A stretch of 64,000 nucleotides of DNA from Datisca glomerata (lineage: Eukaryota; Streptophyta; Magnoliopsida; Cucurbitales; Datiscaceae): assembly GCA_003255025.1 (NCBI GenBank), contig QANY01000116.1, positions 186,001-250,000 on the forward strand, read 5' to 3'. Under the pieces are notes generated by a model, which had not been told where the DNA came from, searched no databases, and worked only from the letters and a program-made list of their open reading frames with translations. Shown one piece after another: positions 1 to 12,105 of this stretch. Numbering within the stretch: the first letter of the stretch is position 1; each line of letters begins with the position of its first letter. Made by a program: the position numbers and the translations under genes.

Positions 1-403
1 TCATTGCAAAAATGATTTATTTTGTCAAATCAAGGGGAGGAGAAGCTTGGCCTAAAAGCTGTGCGGTAAGCATTTTAGAATATTGTAATTTTGGTTGGTT
101 ATATTACTATTGATTATTTATTACTAATTCACATATATTTGTATTATGTAGATCGAAAAAATCGCTAACGCCATTCCAAATGACCGTGAGGTTCGGGAAG
201 ACCGCGAGCGTAAGCACGTTAGCGAGGACATGTGGGCAGATCTACCTGAAGATCAAGCCGCCGGGCAAGGTGCTTTAAATGCACAAGTGATCACTCTTAC
301 AAAAAGAGTCCAGCTTCATGTGAGTGGCTCTTCAAGTGGAGTCACTACAACAAATGTGTGTTTTTATAGCACACCACAATTGCGTTTTATGTCAAAACAC
401 TAA
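1..403 (+). pseudogene. Unrecognised partial coding segment, two exons
   Basis: The reading frame is open from about 152 to a TAA at 401-403. It is preceded by a plausible intron (GT at 66-67, AG at 150-151) and an upstream open piece running off the window edge. The exon encodes a charged, helix-like stretch (IEKIANAIPNDREVRED, then ERKHVSEDMW) and a Ser/Thr-rich tail. I do not recognise the family. A CACTA-like 3' terminus lies downstream at about 5.8 kb, so this may be the last coding part of that transposon. That link is inference. Only the 3' end is present, so function cannot be assigned. Confidence 0.35.
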
Positions 404-439
404 GAGAGCAAATTTTTCGGGGATAGGGGCAAAAAAATC

Positions 440-780
440 AACCCGCCTAAAATTAGACCTATCTTTCTCTCTCTCTTCACGTTCACAACCCTCTCTCTCT
501 TTCCTTCATCTTCTTCAGCGTCTTCTCTCTACAATGAAGCCTTTTCAACGCCCTCTCTCTTCAGTCCACCGCCCTTCATCTTCTTCAGCGCCCTTTGTCT
601 TCTCTCTACAACGAACCCACAACCTAGCTAGGACTTTAGCTTCGTCAAAGAAGAGAGAGAGCAGAATATGTCCATCAGCTTCTCTCTCTCAATTAGCTTC
701 CATCTCTTTCTCTCTCTCTCTCTCTCTATTCAAGAATAGAGAACGAGCAAGGGTTAGTTTCTGTCTCTCTATCTTCTGAT
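440..780. repeat. CT-rich low-complexity tract with internal duplication
   Basis: The tract is dominated by CTCTCT runs, including a pure (CT)n stretch near 703-729. A duplicated module, TTCATCTTCTTCAGCG, appears near 506 and again near 576. An open frame across it encodes only Ser/Leu/Arg-rich low-complexity peptide and is treated as spurious. Such tracts occur in plant 5' leaders, but no gene start can be tied to this one. Confidence 0.7.
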
Positions 781-3700
781 TCTTTAGACTTTTATGAACA
801 GAATCGTGTAAGGGTTAGCTTCTATCTCTATCTCTTCTGATTCTTTGGTTTTCGTTGCAAAAGTTAAAATCAAATGTTAGAGATCCTCGACCCTTGCCTC
901 AGCCACGAAAGCCACGGTTTTGATTTTCAGGTTTGATTTCTTTTTTTGAATCTTTCATTTTGTCTATTTTAGTGAATCTCTTGAATAAAAGGTAATCAAA
1001 TGTTTGATTATTTCACGTTTACTTGCATTCATTCTGTCTTGGGTTTGTGATACTTGAATTTTGTCAAGCGTTGTTTCTTCTATTACAAAACTGAGGTGAA
1101 AGCTTTGAGGTAGTCTGTTATACTATATTAATCTATGTTTTTTTATCGATGGAAAGCTTATGGCATACGCTTGAACATAGCGGCTGGGATTGCTACAATG
1201 TTTGCCCCCCCTTTATAGTATTTAAGTTGAAATATCTCTCTTTAATGTTTCCTTCTCATACTGGAGTCTTTTAATAATAGAGTTGAGAGAAAGTTTTGCT
1301 TACTTGTTTTCTAATATATGATGCAAAGTACTGCGTAACATTTCTCCTCAAGTTGGTGCCTCATGAATTAGGTTTGGGGGGATAAGGGACTTGAGGAGAT
1401 TATTGAAGACAATTCGACAATCAATGTTGTTGTTGTCTTGTCTGGACAAGCTCATGTATCTTCTTTAACTGATATTCTTTGGTTATGTCTTATTATTTAT
1501 TGGTTCTTACAATTTCAAATTTTTCTTTCTTTTATACATTGCATTGTCGATTTTATGTTGGACTTTTTTTTCTATTAGTCAAAACAAAATAAAGTATTAT
1601 TTTGGAATTCAGAGTATTACCTTGCGATATTTTTTCTTTTTGTCATCCATTTTATGTCTCTTTGGATTTTGTCAAGTTCATATTTTATTTTACGTGTGAA
1701 ATTAAAGATCTGTGAATATCATTTTTTTTCCCAACATATAACCACATCTGTTTTCAACTTCCAAAGCGTAGTTGATTATTGGTGACTGTAAACTATCATC
1801 TTGTTCAAGAAATACTGGATATAAGAAATAATATGCATATTTTGGTTAAGAAAATGAAGGAAATGTGTATCGATCATATTTGAGTAGCAACTTACATTCT
1901 ATAATAGTATTGGTTTCATTGGGTATAATGTATCTAGATGTTATAAATATGAAGTATAAACCATATGATGCAGGTTGACATGTCATTGAGGCTGATGAAG
2001 GAAGGAAAACATGTACTTCAAGGTGATTAATGCATGTAATCACGAATAAAGTGAGGTTTTCTGGCTTTGGTTGTTTCAGAAAAGGTCCATAAGTAATTTT
2101 TTGTTAGTATTAATGTAAGAGGTTGAGCTTTAAACACAAATCATCCCAGTTTGCTTCTTTTTTTATATTACGCAATACTTTGCAGAGAAATATGACGCAA
2201 AGTACCGGGTAGCTAGTTGATGTCTTTAGCAGTCTCTATTGCATGATGATTAGTTTTTAGACTTGAAGTTTTCGTTTATGCCTTGTATCTTCTTACCTAA
2301 CATTGTTTATATATTTAGAGTTCATTATACTCTTACCTAACTATGTTTGGTCATTTTTCTTAGGTCTTAGGAGTTACTTAGTTAGGATAAAATAATGGAA
2401 TCAATTATTTAAATATGGTGATATTGAAGAACAGTCTAGGATACCAATTGATTTATACTTCTATTTAGGCTACTTTTACTGGGACGGGGACAAAGTCTAG
2501 CTAAAGATTGTGAAAGATAATATCAAGCTACCAACATTTTTGTTTGTTGATTTATACTATGGTTTATTTTTCTATTCAGCCTCCTTTTGCTGGGACATGG
2601 AGAAAGTGTGGGTAAAGTTTATGAAAGATAAGATCAAAAGCTACCATCATTTTTGTCAAGTGAAGCACGTTCTCTTTTAAATAATTATTAATTCTTAACA
2701 TTCTTCTGAGTCTCACTTTGGGTGCTTCTTCTTTTTTCCTAGTCTTCTTCTACCTCTCCTGAAGAGGTTCTCATTATGGGAAAGACAGGCCAAATAATAT
2801 GCTTCTTAGATAAGCTACTTTGTGTGTTTTGATAATGTCTTCTTATAAAGACTTGAACGATTGATATTGTCTAGAAAAGTTAAGATTGGCATATATGATT
2901 TATTAAGTGATATTCTTATGGCAGTGAAGTAATCTTAGTATTATTTTCCTCTCTCAGTGAGGTATCATAGAATTACTAGTCCTCTTTTTATGTTTAACCA
3001 TTGATTGACCTGTTTAAGCCTTCAATCCAATGTGGTTGCATCCTTTGAGTTCTCTTACAATTTTGGTGGATTTGACATAAGAGATAGCGAAATACTTGTT
3101 TCTAAAGACGTTTGATTAGCCAAAACTTAAAGGAGTCTTTGATGTTATGTACTCTTTCTACATTAGTGATGATTCGGGCATTCAATTTTTTTATTATTGG
3201 TGCATGTTAATAGGTTTTGGGTTGCTTGTCTGCGTGAATTGGTTCATTTATTTTACTTGGTTAAGTTCACGGCCATATATGAGACTGTGAAGTTCAACGT
3301 TTTGAGTAGGAGAGACCAATATGAGATAAGAGAAGTTAAAGTATTGATTTATTTTCTTCTATTGTCTCTTTGAATTGTAATAATATTTATTTAGTTTTGG
3401 ATGTTCTTTAATCTACACTTCTTCTCTGATATACTGCACAAGAAGTCTGAATTGATGTGATTACTGTCAAAACAACCTTACTATGTAGCAGAGATATTAA
3501 TACCGGGAAAGAATGGATTGGATTTTAGTGTTAAATCTCAATTCTTTAATGTATTAGCAGAGTACCTGTTTCATAAGGTACTTTTGTTTCTCTCGATTAA
3601 TTTCTCTCATATGGCCTTTCTATCACTATTTGTTTTCTCATTCTGATTTTCTCATGTATGCGTGTGAATACAAATTTTCTTGAACCTTTATATTGCAGTT

Positions 3701-5040
3701 TAATGTGAAGTATATGTTATTTGCTCCTCTAGTGTGGCTGATAGTAATTTATGTGTTTTACATATCACCTTTTCAATGCAAGTTATTAACATTCTTAGTG
3801 ATTTTAAGTCAGCTTTTGAACGCAGCTATTAAGCTATTTTAACTATTGCTTTCTCTGTTCACTATAAGCAATTGTAGTTTCGAGGGGATTCAGTTTGGCC
3901 TTAGTTTAATAAAATGTGTGCAAGATTATAAACAATTGTAATTTTAGGGGTTACAATGCTCTTTTAAGGCATATTTCAACACAATTGAATTTCATCATTG
4001 TTCCATCTTGGAAAATAAACATATAAATTCATCTTTTTGCACATGTTGCTTGGTTAATTAGTCATAATGAAGATAGTTCTTCCTTGATATATCTCCTCTC
4101 AAAGTAGGAAGTATCATTGTGATGTATAACATAGTTTCTGCTTTATTTTAAGTCTATAACTTGGTTGTACCATTTATGGCTTCTTTGTTAAGAACGCCAT
4201 GGGGAAGTCATTTTTATATATGATCTTATGAAAAAATGAATGTGCTTTGATGAAAAAAAATCACAAAAGAATGATAATTGGATATAGAGAAATGGTTTTT
4301 CATGTTTTTATTGAATCTGCCCAGCTTGCTTCTTTGGCTTTTATAGTTAAATTTTCTCTTGTTGAATGATTGAGTAAAATGATGAATATATACAAGATAT
4401 AGTTAGATATATGGTATTGCTTATTGACATATTCTGACTATTTAAACTGTGCCTAGCTAGAATCCTCATTAGTTTTACTGTAGGACTATTCTAAGTTAAG
4501 TATTTAGTGTAGTTCTTATAAGCTTGTGCCAAACACATTTAACTGCGTGTTACTGTGATGTTAATTCTGTAAATATTTTCCTGCTTATTTAATCTTATTT
4601 TATTATTTGACCATCATTCTTCCACCAACTAATGCGCAAAGAGTGAACTACTATACATACTAAACTTCAAGCTTTGGTAGTAGACTTAGTATCAAATATC
4701 CTAACAGTTTTGAGTATCATATTACATGGTATGTATTTTTCAATGTAATCCTCATACTTCCATGCAATTCATATTTAATGTATTTTCTTTTTCTTATTTT
4801 CGGGGTGAGGGAATGGATGAATTTTAAAGGCTTAGTGTTGCTATAAACATTCTCTATCACTTAAGTTTTGTTATGGTCTTATAAGATATTGTTTAGATAA
4901 ACTTGACTGCTTGTTAAATGTTACATTTTGAGACAAAAGATAATAAACTTGGTTTATAGTTAAATGTCAGAATTTGATTACTCTCCACCCGACTATACTA
5001 TATCATGGAATATTGTAAGTCTTCCACTAATTCTTAACTT
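781..5040. other. Long AT-rich stretch without a recognisable gene
   Basis: No reading frame in this 4.2-kb stretch resembles a known protein, and stops are dense in all frames. It lies between the partial coding segment at the left edge and the CACTA-like terminus at about 5.8 kb, so it may be intron or internal noncoding DNA of that element. The only structure seen is a diverged tandem duplication near 2.45-2.67 kb. Confidence 0.5.
2447..2670. repeat. Diverged tandem duplication, two copies of about 105-110 bp
   Basis: Two adjacent units begin with TGATTTATACT and share CTGGGAC, then GAAAGATAA, and end AGCTACCA followed by CATTTTTGT. The copies differ by many substitutions and small indels, so the duplication is old. 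Confidence 0.6.
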
Positions 5041-5047
5041 TCTTATG

Positions 5048-5098
5048 TAATAAGTCATGTCTTATCTAATAAGTCATGTCTTATCTAATAAGTCTTCC
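5048..5098. repeat. 22-bp tandem repeat, about 2.3 copies
   Basis: AATAAGTCATGTCTTATCT recurs in direct tandem and then continues as AATAAGTCTTCC. It is a short slippage-type duplication with little divergence between units. Confidence 0.75.
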
Positions 5099-5184
5099 AC
5101 TATTTGGCATATGAGGCATGCTCCTTCATCTGAATGGATCATTCATACTTCTGTACAATACTTTGATCTTGTCCTAAAACATCA

Positions 5185-5282
5185 CCAAGGCAGTTACATG
5201 CGCAACCACCTCCTCACCAAAGAAAACCACCAAGTGGACCTGCTAGGGTACCTCCACCTTCAATACCTAGATGTGATTTATA
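5185..5282 (+). pseudogene. Possible proline-rich C-terminal remnant
   Basis: One frame reads QLHAQPPPHQRKPPSGPARV followed by PPPSIPRC and a stop soon after. Proline-rich tails occur at the end of some plant transposon proteins, and the CACTA-like terminus starts about 300 bp downstream. The fragment is short and has no diagnostic motif, so this is a weak call. It could be chance composition. Confidence 0.2.
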
Positions 5283-5399
5283 CTAGATTTTAGTTTTTTT
5301 TATAAATTACTTTTGATTGCTCTATGTAAAAATCAATATGTGATTATCGTTTTGAGAAGTGATTTCTAATAGACAATTAGTATGTAACAATTTTGACTA

Positions 5400-5808
5400 A
5401 TTAAATAAAATGATATGTGATTTTGTTATTTCGTGGTTTATTTTTTATATTTGTACAATTATAAGTATAAGTAACAAAAAAGTTATAAAGAGTATTTGAT
5501 AACATTAACAAAACAAATAAGTAATGAAAAATGCTATAAAAAGATCGACGATAGCATTTACAAAACCTTATGAAAGACCTACGATGCATTTATAAAGCGT
5601 TGTAAAATACTTACTACAACATTTATTACACGCTGTAAAAAGCTTTTGATAAACGCTATCGTAGGCTTTTTATAGCGTTTGAAAAATGCTATCATACATA
5701 GCAGACTTTTAATAACGTCGATATACGTAGTGTTTTCAGAAACGCTATCAAAATTCTATGATAGCGTTTTTTGCCGCTATCGTAGCTTGTTTTGTTCTAG
5801 TAAGTCCA
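5400..5808. mobile_element. CACTA-like 3' terminus with subterminal repeats
   Basis: From about 5530 to 5790 the motif GCTATCGTAG / CTATCATA / AGCGTTT recurs at least eight times in both orientations, and the block ends ...GCTTGTTTTGTTCTAGTA near 5808. Clustered inverted and direct subterminal motifs beside a short terminal repeat are typical of CACTA (En/Spm) transposons. The reverse complement of the end, TACTAGAACAAAAC, resembles a CACTA-type terminus with the first base altered. The partner 5' end is not in the window. The element probably extends left from here. Confidence 0.5.
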
Positions 5809-5819
5809 ACTCCATGAGG

Positions 5820-8140
5820 GAGGAGATTTTACAATTAGAGGTCGTGTAGAGAAAGATGATGGCCGTCCAAGAGCAGATGTGCACAACTTTGTCGAGTCTT
5901 TTGGCACAGGACACTGGTAAGTCTGGAGCTTAAGACGATGAGCCACGCGTCACCCCGATTAAAGGTAAAAAATAAGGAGGTTTAGATGAGGATATGAGTC
6001 CCTCCTGTGAAGAAGAGCTGACGGTCTCTTCATCACCTTTATATAAAGGTGATAAGGATGAAAGGTGCATCCAGCTGGATGCTTCAGATAATGCATTCGC
6101 TGAAATGTTTTTTGTCAGAAAACCATCAATGACTGGAGCAACGAAAGGACGTCGAATGATATTATGATGTGGAATCGTATTTCATCTTTTCTATATATAT
6201 ATAACATGTATAATCTGACTAATAATCTAACACCTTACTTGGGGCTGTGTTTTGGTAGGGCAAACAAGTCTTGTCTAAGTCTACCGAAAGCCAATTCCCG
6301 ATGTAGTTACACAACACTCAGGAGAGGAGAGATGGTCATCTACTCAGTTCACCCTATTTGAAGGGTAAACCGACCACTAAACAAAACAAGAATGTATTTA
6401 AAGTGGGTCCATACACATTGCAGGACCCACTAGAAATGAAAGATGAGCGGTTAGTGGAGTATAATTTTGAGAAAAGATTAGAGGATAGGTAGTAGTCACG
6501 CTAATCTAACAAAATTTGACACCATCACTTCCAAATTTTGATTAAGCTTGTCTTTTATTATCTTTTACAATGAGATTATCCTTAGACATTCTGGCCTCCA
6601 TGCTAAATGGAGAGAGCTAAAGAATCTCGGTCCAGGAAATTGGCTTGGCTCTAGACTTGTTTGTCAACATTTTGACCTGGGAGGCTCGTCATGCGTCGAT
6701 GAGTAACCGATTCTAGTTTCTTCCCACATTCTTTGTTGTGAGTATCTACTACTCTGTAACCTCTTTTATTTTAGGTGTGTATGTACGTTGTATATTATGT
6801 TTTTGTTAGGCCACTGCAGAGTCAATGTGTTTCAAAATTAGTAGAGCTTTCTAATTTTGTAAGGAAACACAAAATCGTGGATAGATGTGTGTCAACGCTT
6901 GAGCTAGAAATGACGGTAAACAAATTTAATGTAGTTCAAATATTAAATTTTGACTTAGTATGATTGTGTAAATATATTGTGTAATCTAAATCATTATTTT
7001 ATGGCCAAGATCTCCATCATGGATGAGGAAGTCACCGTATGGGACACCTTGCGAGATGGCCGACTTAACGCGGGACATACCGAAAAGGTAAAAAATATTG
7101 TATGTTCTAAACCCTCATCGTGACTTGTAATTTGTCTTATAACATGTGTGATTTTGACATTGATTACCTTTTTATATTTTGTGAATGAAATTATAGTTAG
7201 AAGGTATGGAATTGATATTTGGGCCTAAGCTCATAGATTTGTTGCCTCCGCCAAACCTTCTCTTGATTCAAAATTTCAAGGCCGCCCCAAGTGATCACCC
7301 AATCAAATGGGTAAGTTTACTGGTCATGGATTTTGTTGGACTTCCTTCACCCTTGAATGATGCACTTATTATTACATTTGCAGGAGTGAATGTGGCGTAT
7401 GGGTCTTGAGATATATGGTTAACATCAGGGAAGAAATTGTTCCCAGGTAATATGTCAGATATTGTTTACATTTTGTTAAACTTGAGAGCTTTATTTTTTG
7501 TTTGTTATAGTTTCCGGTTCATTTAGTTCTATAATTGGGAATTTTCTGATTGTTTTGGATTTGCTAATTTGAGGTTGTCGTTATTTGTTATTTGTTATTT
7601 GTTATGGTGTAGTGATAGTTTGGTGAATATTCAAGCTTATGAGTTTTCCGTTTTGTTTTAGTTTTGAGTTAGGGTACCTTTAGTTATGTAATTGGTATTT
7701 TTATTTCTGTTGTGGATTTGCTTAGTTGTGGTTCTCATTATTGAATTTGTTGAGATGTATGATAATTTGGTGAGTGTTCAAACGTTACATCTCTATTTTC
7801 TGTTTTGTTTTATTTTGGCGTTAGGCTTCTTTTGATTATGTAACTGGAAATTTTCTGATTATTATGGATTTGCTCGTTTATGGCCATCATTGTTGAATTT
7901 ATTTAGGTGTCTGATAGTTTGTTGAATATTGGGAATATTTTTACAGGAGTATAAATCGCACAATCTTCGTTATAATATTTTGTTGAAGATCATCAACCAT
8001 CCTTTGAACGGCATGTATGATACATTACATGATAGCATTGATCGATTTTATAGTAGGAACTCATCTGTCTCGGAGTCCTACTTTAAAGCGAAGGCTTTTG
8101 AAGAGGAAAAAAATGAAGGGATATATAATATTGTATAAAT
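5820..8140 (+). pseudogene. Ulp1-like cysteine protease (peptidase C48), decayed
   Basis: Scattered coding blocks carry the order of a plant-transposon Ulp1 protease. A spacer block near 6590-6700 reads LKNLGPGNWLGS. The catalytic His region, HYFMAKIS, lies near 6992 with the Asp in VWDTL about 50 bp on. The catalytic Cys motif ECGVWVLRYMV begins at 7388. Introns are suggested by donors after about 7087 and 7311 and acceptors near 7205 and 7383, but the 7311/7383 junction no longer keeps frame, and several blocks contain stops. A last exon-like block at 7946-8138 follows a TTTTACAG acceptor. Family knowledge: Ulp1 enzymes cut SUMO, and host-derived copies are carried by plant MULE and CACTA elements. 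It sits next to a CACTA-like end, so it was probably transposon cargo. It is not functional as it stands. Confidence 0.6.
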
Positions 8141-8384
8141 TATTGTGAATGTGTCCTATTTTCTGATGTTCTTATTCAAACACTAGCTCATTTATCATTT
8201 CCGAGACATTCGATGTCTAGAGGTTATCAAAGAATACAATAACAACGGTGCAATAAATTCATAGCAGATTCAAGAGGGATATCTTCGTACACTTCGACTT
8301 TTATTGCCCCGTCGTTATTATCTTCTTCAATAACCTTTAGCTCATCGAATTTCTCAGAAATGGAAAATAGGTCTTCGTTTTGTC

Positions 8385-8670
8385 TATGACTATTGTGTAT
8401 AGTGTATAGTGAAGATAAATAGATTTTTGTAAGTTATTGTATACAAGGATGATAAGCAAATTTTGTATATTATGTGTACAACTATAAATAAAAGAGGTTT
8501 TTGTAAGTTATCGTGTACAACAATGATAAATAGATGTTGCAGAATTATTGTGTACATGTATAAATAAACAGATTTTTTAAGTTGTTGTGTACAGTGATCA
8601 TCTTCAGATTTTTCAGAATTACTGTGTACAATTATAAATAAGCAGATTTGTAAAGCGTAAATTCTGTACA
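8385..8670. repeat. Imperfect tandem array, unit about 60-65 bp
   Basis: Units contain ATAAATAGATTTTTGTAAG followed by TTATTGTGTACAA and recur four to five times with substitutions. Open frames read across it on the minus strand simply repeat Tyr/Leu/Ile-rich peptide and are not taken as genes. Confidence 0.65.
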
Positions 8671-8799
8671 TATTCGTATATTAACATTCCCAAAAAACTA
8701 TGAAAGCAAGTTAATACCAAAATGTACATTTACTACGACGAGGAAAACAGAATATTATACCAGTATGGGATGTTAGTGTTGTACATAAGGTAACCAACT

Positions 8800-8940
8800 T
8801 GTGCGTTGAATGGTGGCGAGTATGCAGATGGGTTGAATGGGTACGCACCTTGCACATCAAATGGGTATGCACCTTGCACATTGAATGGGGACGCACCTTA
8901 TTTGTAGACCCATGTCGCGAGTGCACCTTGCACGTTAGAT
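8800..8940. repeat. Short tandem array, unit about 30 bp
   Basis: Variants of GCACCTTGCACATCAAATGG recur about four times. The array is embedded in otherwise gene-free DNA. Two further small duplications follow: TATGATACRTATCAAGTTCA near 9028 and 9071, and CTCCGCTATTTAA-type units near 9452 and 9500. Confidence 0.6.
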
Positions 8941-9609
8941 AGTGTTGAATCATCATTATTATGATCCAGCATCGTGGCATGCACATCGCTCGGTAATTCT
9001 GGACATATTCATTTGGTTATTTCATTTATGATACGTATCAAGTTCAGTTATGTTATGCCATGATTACATTTATGATACATATCAAGTTCAGTTATGTTAT
9101 ATCATTATTACAATGATGAGACATGGATGCATGTTAGTATATGGGTTTACATAGTAAGTATTTTTAATACTCACCCCCACAGTTGTTTACGATACAATTG
9201 GTAATGGTGAGCAAGATAAGTGGGATACCAGCTGAATGAATATAAATAATTTTATGATTTGCTTTAAAATGTGGGAAAATATTTTCTGTTAAACTCAGTT
9301 ATTTAAGTAATTTATATTACGTTATATTTTTCTACGAATTATGATGGGTGAAAAATTTATGAATTATGAATTTTAAGATTTGACTTTATTTCAGAGTTTA
9401 ATTCAGTTTTATCAAAATTATATTAATTATGCATTTAAGACACTTTATTGCTTCCGCTATTTAATGATAAAAATTTCGATCATGGATAAGTTTAATACCT
9501 CCGCTATTTAAGGTCAAGGTTTTCTATCATGGATAGATTTTCAATTTTGTAATTTTCTTAAAGAAGGGTTTTCGATTTGGAGATTCTGAAATCGTGAAAT
9601 AACACGTAT

Positions 9610-10080
9610 GTTTAACCATCAGGGTTCACCAAATATGTACTGAGATTCATCAAATATGTAGTAGGGTTCACCAAATATACACTAATTAATAATTTTTGAA
9701 GGTGTTCACTAAATATGTACTAGTATTCACCAAATATGTACTGAGATTCATCAAATACGTACTGAGATTCACCAAATATATACTGGGGTTCACCAAATAC
9801 GTACAAATTATTAATTCTTGAAGGAGTTCACCAAATATGTATCGGAGTTCACCAAATCTGTACTGTGGTTCACCCAATATGTACTGGGGTTCACCAAATA
9901 AGTACAAAATTGACTTGTTCATATTTGGTGAACTCCAATACGTATTTGGTGAGCTTCAATACGTATCTGATGAACCCCTCCAAGAATTATTAATTTTGTA
10001 CGTATTTGATGAATTTCATTATATATTTGGTGAATCCTAGTATATATTTGGTAGCTCCTATACATATTTGATGAACTAAA
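9610..10080. repeat. Palindromic minisatellite (two inverted arrays, axis near 9.91 kb)
   Basis: The left arm (9610-9905) is an array of about 22-24-bp units with core TTCACCAAATATGTACTG. The right arm (9919-10075) carries the reverse complement, ATATTTGGTGAAC and variants. The arms also share a longer spacer: left AATTATTAATTCTTGAAGG and right CCAAGAATTATTAATTTTG. The inversion is therefore of a block, not a chance of composition. Open frames on both strands translate the repeat and are not genes. Confidence 0.8.
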
Positions 10081-11749
10081 GAAAAAAACTTTTGACCGGC
10101 TGGGCCTTATGTGACTCGGATTACGCCAAAAATAATCTAAGAATCACAATAGCGCAGAAGTCATGCCGGGGAAAAGCCCAGCATGATAAAAAATCTCATG
10201 TTGAGATTCTTAATAGGATTGAATTTGTTCATATACATGTACATTATCAGAGTTTTGAGTATTTTAATAGACAAATCATTTATCATATATTTAATTTAAA
10301 TGCAATGTTGCCTGTGAATATTGTATTTCGAATAATAACAAATCTAAATTGGTAAAGAAAAAATAATATTTAATGAGAATTATTAAAGTTAAAATTTTCA
10401 ATTAAAACATCTGACTATCTTTTAATGCTATTTTATGTATCATTCAATCGTCATTTTTATAGTCTGTGAATAGCCCATTTTAATAAGATTATGCCAATGT
10501 TACGTGCATTGCACGCATAATTTTTAGTTAGTATTAATGTCATTCATGAACAAAAATCTGTATGTTTATAATATAATCATAATTAAATATGAAAAAAATA
10601 ATAGATAAAAATATCTTATTGTATGAATATTTTTTATATACAATATTTTTTATTTAGTTTATTCTTTTAATCATCTTTAATATATAAATAGCAATAAATA
10701 ATACTAAACCAACATAAACGTATGAATCCGTTGCAGAAATACATGAATGCAAGAGTTACTACTTGAATGAACATTAAATTTCAAAAACTAATTCTCATTC
10801 CACTACATTTCAAAAATCATTTTTCAATTCACAATTCAAAATTCACTTTCCAATTCATACATTTTGGCACATATTTATTTGATGGGTAAATAAAAATACG
10901 TCAAATGACTTTTTAAGGGCAATTTCGAATTAGTAAAAATGAAGATAGACAGGATTGTCTAAAAAAGTCCATTCTCTACTTTCACCTTTTAATATATTAT
11001 AGATAAGTTGGGTTGATGTATTTAGTTAAGTTCTCACACTCATATCTTAAATGTTACGAGTTCGAGTTATATTTTTTAAGGATTAATATCATAAGACTCC
11101 GCCTAAGTCTCATATCTTAAAGTAAAGACTCTTAACTCAACAGCAAGCTGCATTTACTTGGCTTCAAGTCCCAAAAATCAACTTAATCCCTAAATTAATT
11201 TACCTTTCTAATTGGCCGTCCAACTTTTTCCATCCATTAATTTATCTCCTAATCTGAAATTTCGTCATAAACGTCATTTAAATGATCATGTGTGTTGCAT
11301 GTGATCAAGGAAATATCAATAATGCCCTTGTTAAAAAATCACCCACCCTATCCCCCTTCCCTATTGCCTCGGTCCTATTCAAAATAGAAAACTCACATCC
11401 AAAACAGAATACCACATGATATCTTTCCTAAACATTTTCATAAATAAGAAACTTGCTCACCAAGAAATTTAAGGCGTCAAATTGAATCACTACTAAAAGA
11501 GAATCAGGATGATCAAATTCATTTCATGATACAAATGTAAAAAGACGTTGTAAAGACATGTTTTCTGACAGTGATTGTAATATCAAAGATTTAAGGAACT
11601 TTCTTTTAATTTTGTCATGCTAGAAATCTCAATACGATAAAGTAAATTATAGCACAACTTTTGACAAAGTCATGTATACAAAGTCATCCTTTCCGATTAA
11701 TGAGGAATAACATAATTCAACAAAATACATGTCATGTAACCCTCACTGT
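10081..11749. other. Intergenic DNA upstream of the GLR relic
   Basis: No coding similarity was seen. The stretch is AT-rich and includes a small palindrome, GTGCATTGCAC, near 10505 and a short LTR-derived relic near 11.37-11.47 kb, annotated separately. Confidence 0.5.
11368..11470. repeat. LTR-derived relic
   Basis: The segment with CAAAATAGAAAACTCA, CACATGATAT and CATAAATAAGAAACTTG matches, with differences, the end of the LTR at about 56,600-56,700 (CAAAATAGAAAACTCATTAA, AATAAGAAACTAAATC). It is a short decayed copy of the same dispersed repeat. Confidence 0.5.
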
Positions 11750-11750
11750 G

Positions 11751-11758
11751 TATAAATT
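11751..11758 (+). promoter_or_regulatory. Candidate TATA box of GLR relic A
   Basis: TATAAATT lies about 95 bp upstream of the first ATG of the GLR relic, a usual plant TATA-to-ATG distance. This is positional inference only. Confidence 0.35.
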
Positions 11759-11849
11759 GATGATACCTTGGTATTTTAGTCATCCGTAGTACTAATCTTC
11801 TTTCTTATGGTTTCCTAGTGAAATTGTCTTTTCAAAACAAAAATCAAAC

Positions 11850-12105
11850 ATGATGAGTAACACTTCCAAATTCAAAATTTTCTACGTTCTCTCTTTTCTT
11901 TACCTTAATGTATCGTTGGCCGATATGGCACGAAACTCAAGTATCCAAGTAAATGTTGGTGTGTTTCTAGACTTAGATTCCTATGGGCTGAGTTCCATCA
12001 ATATGACACTCTCTAACTTTTACACTTCTCACGGCCACTACAAGACAAGACTTCTCCTTCACACTAGAGATTCAAAACAAGATGTTGTCGAAGCAGCCGC
12101 TGCAG
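11850..12105 (+). pseudogene. GLR relic A exon 1 (signal peptide, start of ligand-sensing domain)
   Basis: The ATG was chosen because a hydrophobic signal peptide follows (FYVLSFLYLNVSLA, residues 10-23), then the family motif VNVGVFLDLDS and the highly conserved HYKTRLLLHTRDSK. The exon ends in phase 1 (GCA G|gt at 12105/12106), which matches the exon-2 acceptor exactly. Relative to relic C at 55.2 kb it lacks a few residues before GLSSIN (no VGKMG). This exon is intact. Confidence 0.85.

Noticed and set aside
324..779. 151-codon open frame on the plus strand
   Set aside because: It overlaps the tail of the left-edge exon in another frame and then a CT-rich tract; the peptide is low-complexity Ser/Leu.
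8385..9330. CRISPR-like regular repeats
   Set aside because: The units are continuous tandem repeats without unique spacers, in a plant-type nuclear sequence.
9686..10040. Opposed open frames encoding repeated YLVN / FGE peptides
   Set aside because: Both are translations of the palindromic minisatellite.
10490..10530. Possible Helitron terminus near GTGCATTGCAC
   Set aside because: A small palindrome is present, but no CTRR end, paired TC start or Rep/helicase sequence was found.
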